This document shows positions 9,101-10,326 of a stretch of 10,326 nt of DNA, one piece after another. The stretch is taken from NCBI RefSeq assembly GCF_000611645.1, contig NW_014012783.1, forward strand, positions 10,209 through 20,534, read 5' to 3'. The notes under the pieces are model-generated. The model worked only from the letters and a program-made list of their open reading frames with translations, did not search any database and had not been told where the DNA came from. Position numbers and translations under genes: made by a program. Positions within the stretch are counted from its first letter, which is position 1; each line of letters opens with the position of its first letter. The stretch comes from Monoraphidium neglectum. Lineage: Eukaryota; Chlorophyta; Chlorophyceae; Sphaeropleales; Selenastraceae.

Positions 9101-10095
9101 CGACAGTTTTTCATTCAGACAATCAGACACTCAAAATCGGCAAGCGTTGAACCCGCCCCTGCGCTGGCTGGAAGGGGGGGCTTGGCAGGCCGCGCGGCAA
9201 AGAGCGGCGATCCCGGCTTGCTGGGATCCAGTGAGGCGCCAGCCGGTCAAGTGTGTGTGCTGCCGCCCCGAGGCCCTGTGTGTGCTGCCGCCCCGAGGCC
9301 TGGCCGCCCGTGCCGGCCTCCTGCTCTGGATTTCGGACCCTGGGCCGGGCCCGAGGCGCCAGCCCGCGCCGCCGGCGCCTCGATGCGCCGCTCACCCCTG
9401 CCGGCGGCGGCCCTCGAACCAACATCAAGGCCGAGGCGGCCGCCTCCCGGGCGCCGCCGGGGCGGAACCCTCCCCTGCCTCACACCACCCCCCCTCCGCC
9501 AACCCCCACGCCCACGCCCACGCCCTCCCCTCCCTGACCCCCCCTACCTATTGCATGCGTGCGCAGGCCTCTCCAGCACCGGGGTTGTCGCCATGCACGC
9601 CGCCCTCATCCCTGCGACCGACCAGGTGAGAGCTGCGGGGGCGCGCCTATCCCTGAAAGCGCCTGCGGCGGATACTTCGTGATCCCCTTGTTGAGCACAA
9701 AGACCGTTCGCCTTCTTTTTGTCATCCATACAGACGCCCACCCTGCAGCAAGCGCCGCTGCGGCGCAGCTGCTCGCGCCCCGCGGGGCCCGGGCCGTCCG
9801 GTGTCACGCGGGCGTGCCACGTATTCGTGTCTCCCCCCTCTCCTGGGCCGTTCGGCCCGGCATCCGACGACACAGGCACGCGCAGGGGAGTCCTGCGGCA
9901 AACAAATTATGGCGACTGCAACCCCGCCTGGCACACAACGCTCGCGCCCCCCGCCCCCCCTTCCCCGCCTTTGGCTGGCAGGTGCTCTTGTGGTCGCGCC
10001 GCCTGCCAAATGGCGTGGCCCCTCAGCCGGGCATGTCGCCCAACGGCCGCGGCGAGGTGTCGAGCATCTATGATACTGTCACAGGCACATACGCG
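6158..10095 (+). CDS. Secreted chitin-binding (CBM14-like) / Ala-Pro linker / AA5 copper-radical oxidase fusion, 3'-partial
   Basis: Preferred model: exons 6158-6361, 6828-6899, 7265-7326, 7683-7764, 8078-8836, 9045-9093, 9567-9625, 9982-10095, then off the right edge. Introns are GT-AG and phases agree throughout, giving 467 residues. Residues 1 to about 28 are a signal peptide (LLLHAAVAAALAAAALG). Residues 57-125 resemble a peritrophin-type chitin-binding domain: Cys57, Cys75, Cys81, Cys91, Cys111 and Cys125, with DPQSCNQYFVC as core, plus extra Cys82 and Cys142. Residues from about 141 to 393 are an Ala/Pro-rich linker with NGQAPA repeats, Asn-Gly-Thr sequons and a KPQEKPQEKPKEKPK stretch. 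Then comes the start of a glyoxal-oxidase domain (TGVVAMHAALIP, VLLWSRRLPNG, SSIYD). The alternative is two genes: one ending at the TGA at 8876-8878, and an oxidase starting at ATG 9000. The fusion is favoured because the oxidase part would otherwise lack a signal peptide and no TGTAA lies between the two. Exons 1, 2 and 5-8 are firmer than exons 3-4. Confidence 0.65.
8186..8383 (+). repeat. 33-base coding minisatellite (11-residue NGQAPA repeat)
   Basis: Six 33-base units in frame. Units 1, 3, 4, 5 and 6 start at 8186, 8252, 8285, 8318 and 8351 and encode NGQAPA followed by LPALA, IPGLT or similar. Unit 2 (8219-8251) has diverged to AGVVPAISALA. A related PGAVPAAISALA precedes the array, which points to an older, larger duplication. 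The repeats form part of the Ala/Pro-rich linker of gene 2; the unit count may vary between strains. Confidence 0.92.
8714..8761 (+). repeat. 12-base coding repeat, Lys-Pro-Gln/Lys-Glu tail
   Basis: Three near-identical 12-base units encode KPQE, KPQE and KPKE, followed by KPKPLPP. This charged, proline-rich stretch closes the linker of gene 2 just before the predicted splice at 8836. It looks like an extended spacer; no binding function can be inferred. Confidence 0.8.
8929..8960. repeat. Head-to-head telomere-repeat palindrome (TTTAGGG type)
   Basis: A perfect 14-base inverted repeat, GGGTTTAGGGTTTA at 8929-8942 and its reverse complement at 8947-8960, separated by CCCC. Each arm holds two TTTAGGG-type telomere units, G-rich strand first and then C-rich. 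It lies near the middle of the 208-base proposed intron 8837-9044, or just after the stop of gene 2 in the two-gene model. As RNA or single-stranded DNA it would form a strong hairpin. Confidence 0.92.
9251..9300. repeat. 25-base tandem duplication in an intron
   Basis: Two adjacent 25-base copies (9251-9275 and 9276-9300) differ only at their first base. The core is TGTGTGTGCTGCCGCC followed by CCGAGGCC. They sit in the 473-base intron 9094-9566 of gene 2 and look like a recent slippage duplication. Confidence 0.9.
9496..9535. repeat. ACGCCC hexamer run and pyrimidine-rich tract
   Basis: Several consecutive ACGCCC units within a C-rich stretch ahead of the acceptor at 9565-9566. This is probably simple-sequence expansion in the 3' part of the intron that also serves as a polypyrimidine-like tract. 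Confidence 0.6.
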
Positions 10096-10326
10096 GTGGG
10101 TGCATGGCGCGTGCTGAGACCCTGAGCTCTTGATCAGGTTGATGAGTCAGTTGCCACCCTGCTATTCCCTGAGTCATGTGTGCCCTCGCCTGTTGCATGA
10201 GCGTTGCAGGCGCAATTCTGGACATCGAACTTTGAGTTTTCATTTGACCTTTGATTCGAGCACGCCTTGAGGCTGTCACGTCGGGCCACGCCGCGTGAGG
10301 CGCCGCCCTGCCGCACCCGCACGCCC

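Larger units (their letters stand above)
9045..10095 (+). other. N-terminal part of the second AA5 (glyoxal oxidase-like) domain
   Basis: Exons 9045-9093 (GGPEVTGLWQLLTAPN), 9567-9625 (LSSTGVVAMHAALIPATDQ) and 9982-10095 (from VLLWSRRLPNG to YDTVTGTYA) join in phase. They match the known start of AA5 domains, where a Trp-containing strand is followed by a G-V-x-A-M-H-x-x-L-x-P motif, a V-L-x-W/F strand and a Y-D step. The next expected motif (Phe-Cys-Ser-Gly with the cofactor Cys) is not visible before the window ends. This part covers the domain section missing from gene 1, so it is a separate paralogue and not a continuation of gene 1. Confidence 0.75.

Noticed and set aside
10210..10251. 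Possible ninth exon of gene 2 after the AG at 10208-10209 (AQFWTSNFEFSFDL, then TGA)
   Set aside because: The phase is right, but there is no good donor before the in-frame stop and no AA5 motif, so the next exon more likely lies beyond the window.

Overview
The window looks like nuclear DNA of a green alga, most likely a chlorophyte of the Sphaeropleales/Trebouxiophyceae kind. This is an inference from several things seen together: GC-rich sequence, short coding exons split by many 150-470 base GT-AG introns, a TGTAA poly(A)-type signal, an interstitial telomere motif of the TTTAGGG type, and proteins rich in Ala and Pro. There is no operon structure and no tRNA, rRNA, CRISPR or bacterial mobile element.

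Both genes I can support are on the + strand and read off opposite edges of the window. Gene 1 (201-3907, 5' part missing) is the C-terminal two thirds of a copper-radical oxidase of the glyoxal/galactose oxidase family (CAZy AA5). It has eleven visible exons whose splice phases close without a break over 942 coding bases. Its Tyr-His pair and the Thr-His copper ligand of the C-terminal domain are present; the Cys-Tyr cofactor region lies to the left of the window.

Positions 3908-6157 hold the 3' UTR of gene 1, with a TGTAA signal near 4488, and then an intergenic and upstream region with no gene I can support.

Gene 2 starts at 6158 with a signal peptide. A diverged peritrophin-type chitin-binding module (CBM14-like, Cys-rich) follows, split over four exons. 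Next come an Ala/Pro-rich linker with a 33-base coding minisatellite (NGQAPA repeats) and a Lys-Pro-Glu tail. The first open frame ends at a TGA at 8878. However, an in-phase splice from 8836 to 9045 joins the tail to the N-terminal part of a second AA5 domain (exons at 9045, 9567 and 9982), which runs off the right edge. I favour one secreted chitin-binding/linker/AA5 oxidase. The proposed joining intron carries a perfect head-to-head palindrome of telomere repeats (8929-8960).

The region is therefore probably a tandem pair of AA5 oxidase genes: the C-terminal part of one copy and the N-terminal part of the next. As family knowledge, such enzymes oxidise aldehydes or primary alcohols outside the cell and release hydrogen peroxide. 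A role in the algal cell wall or matrix is inference.
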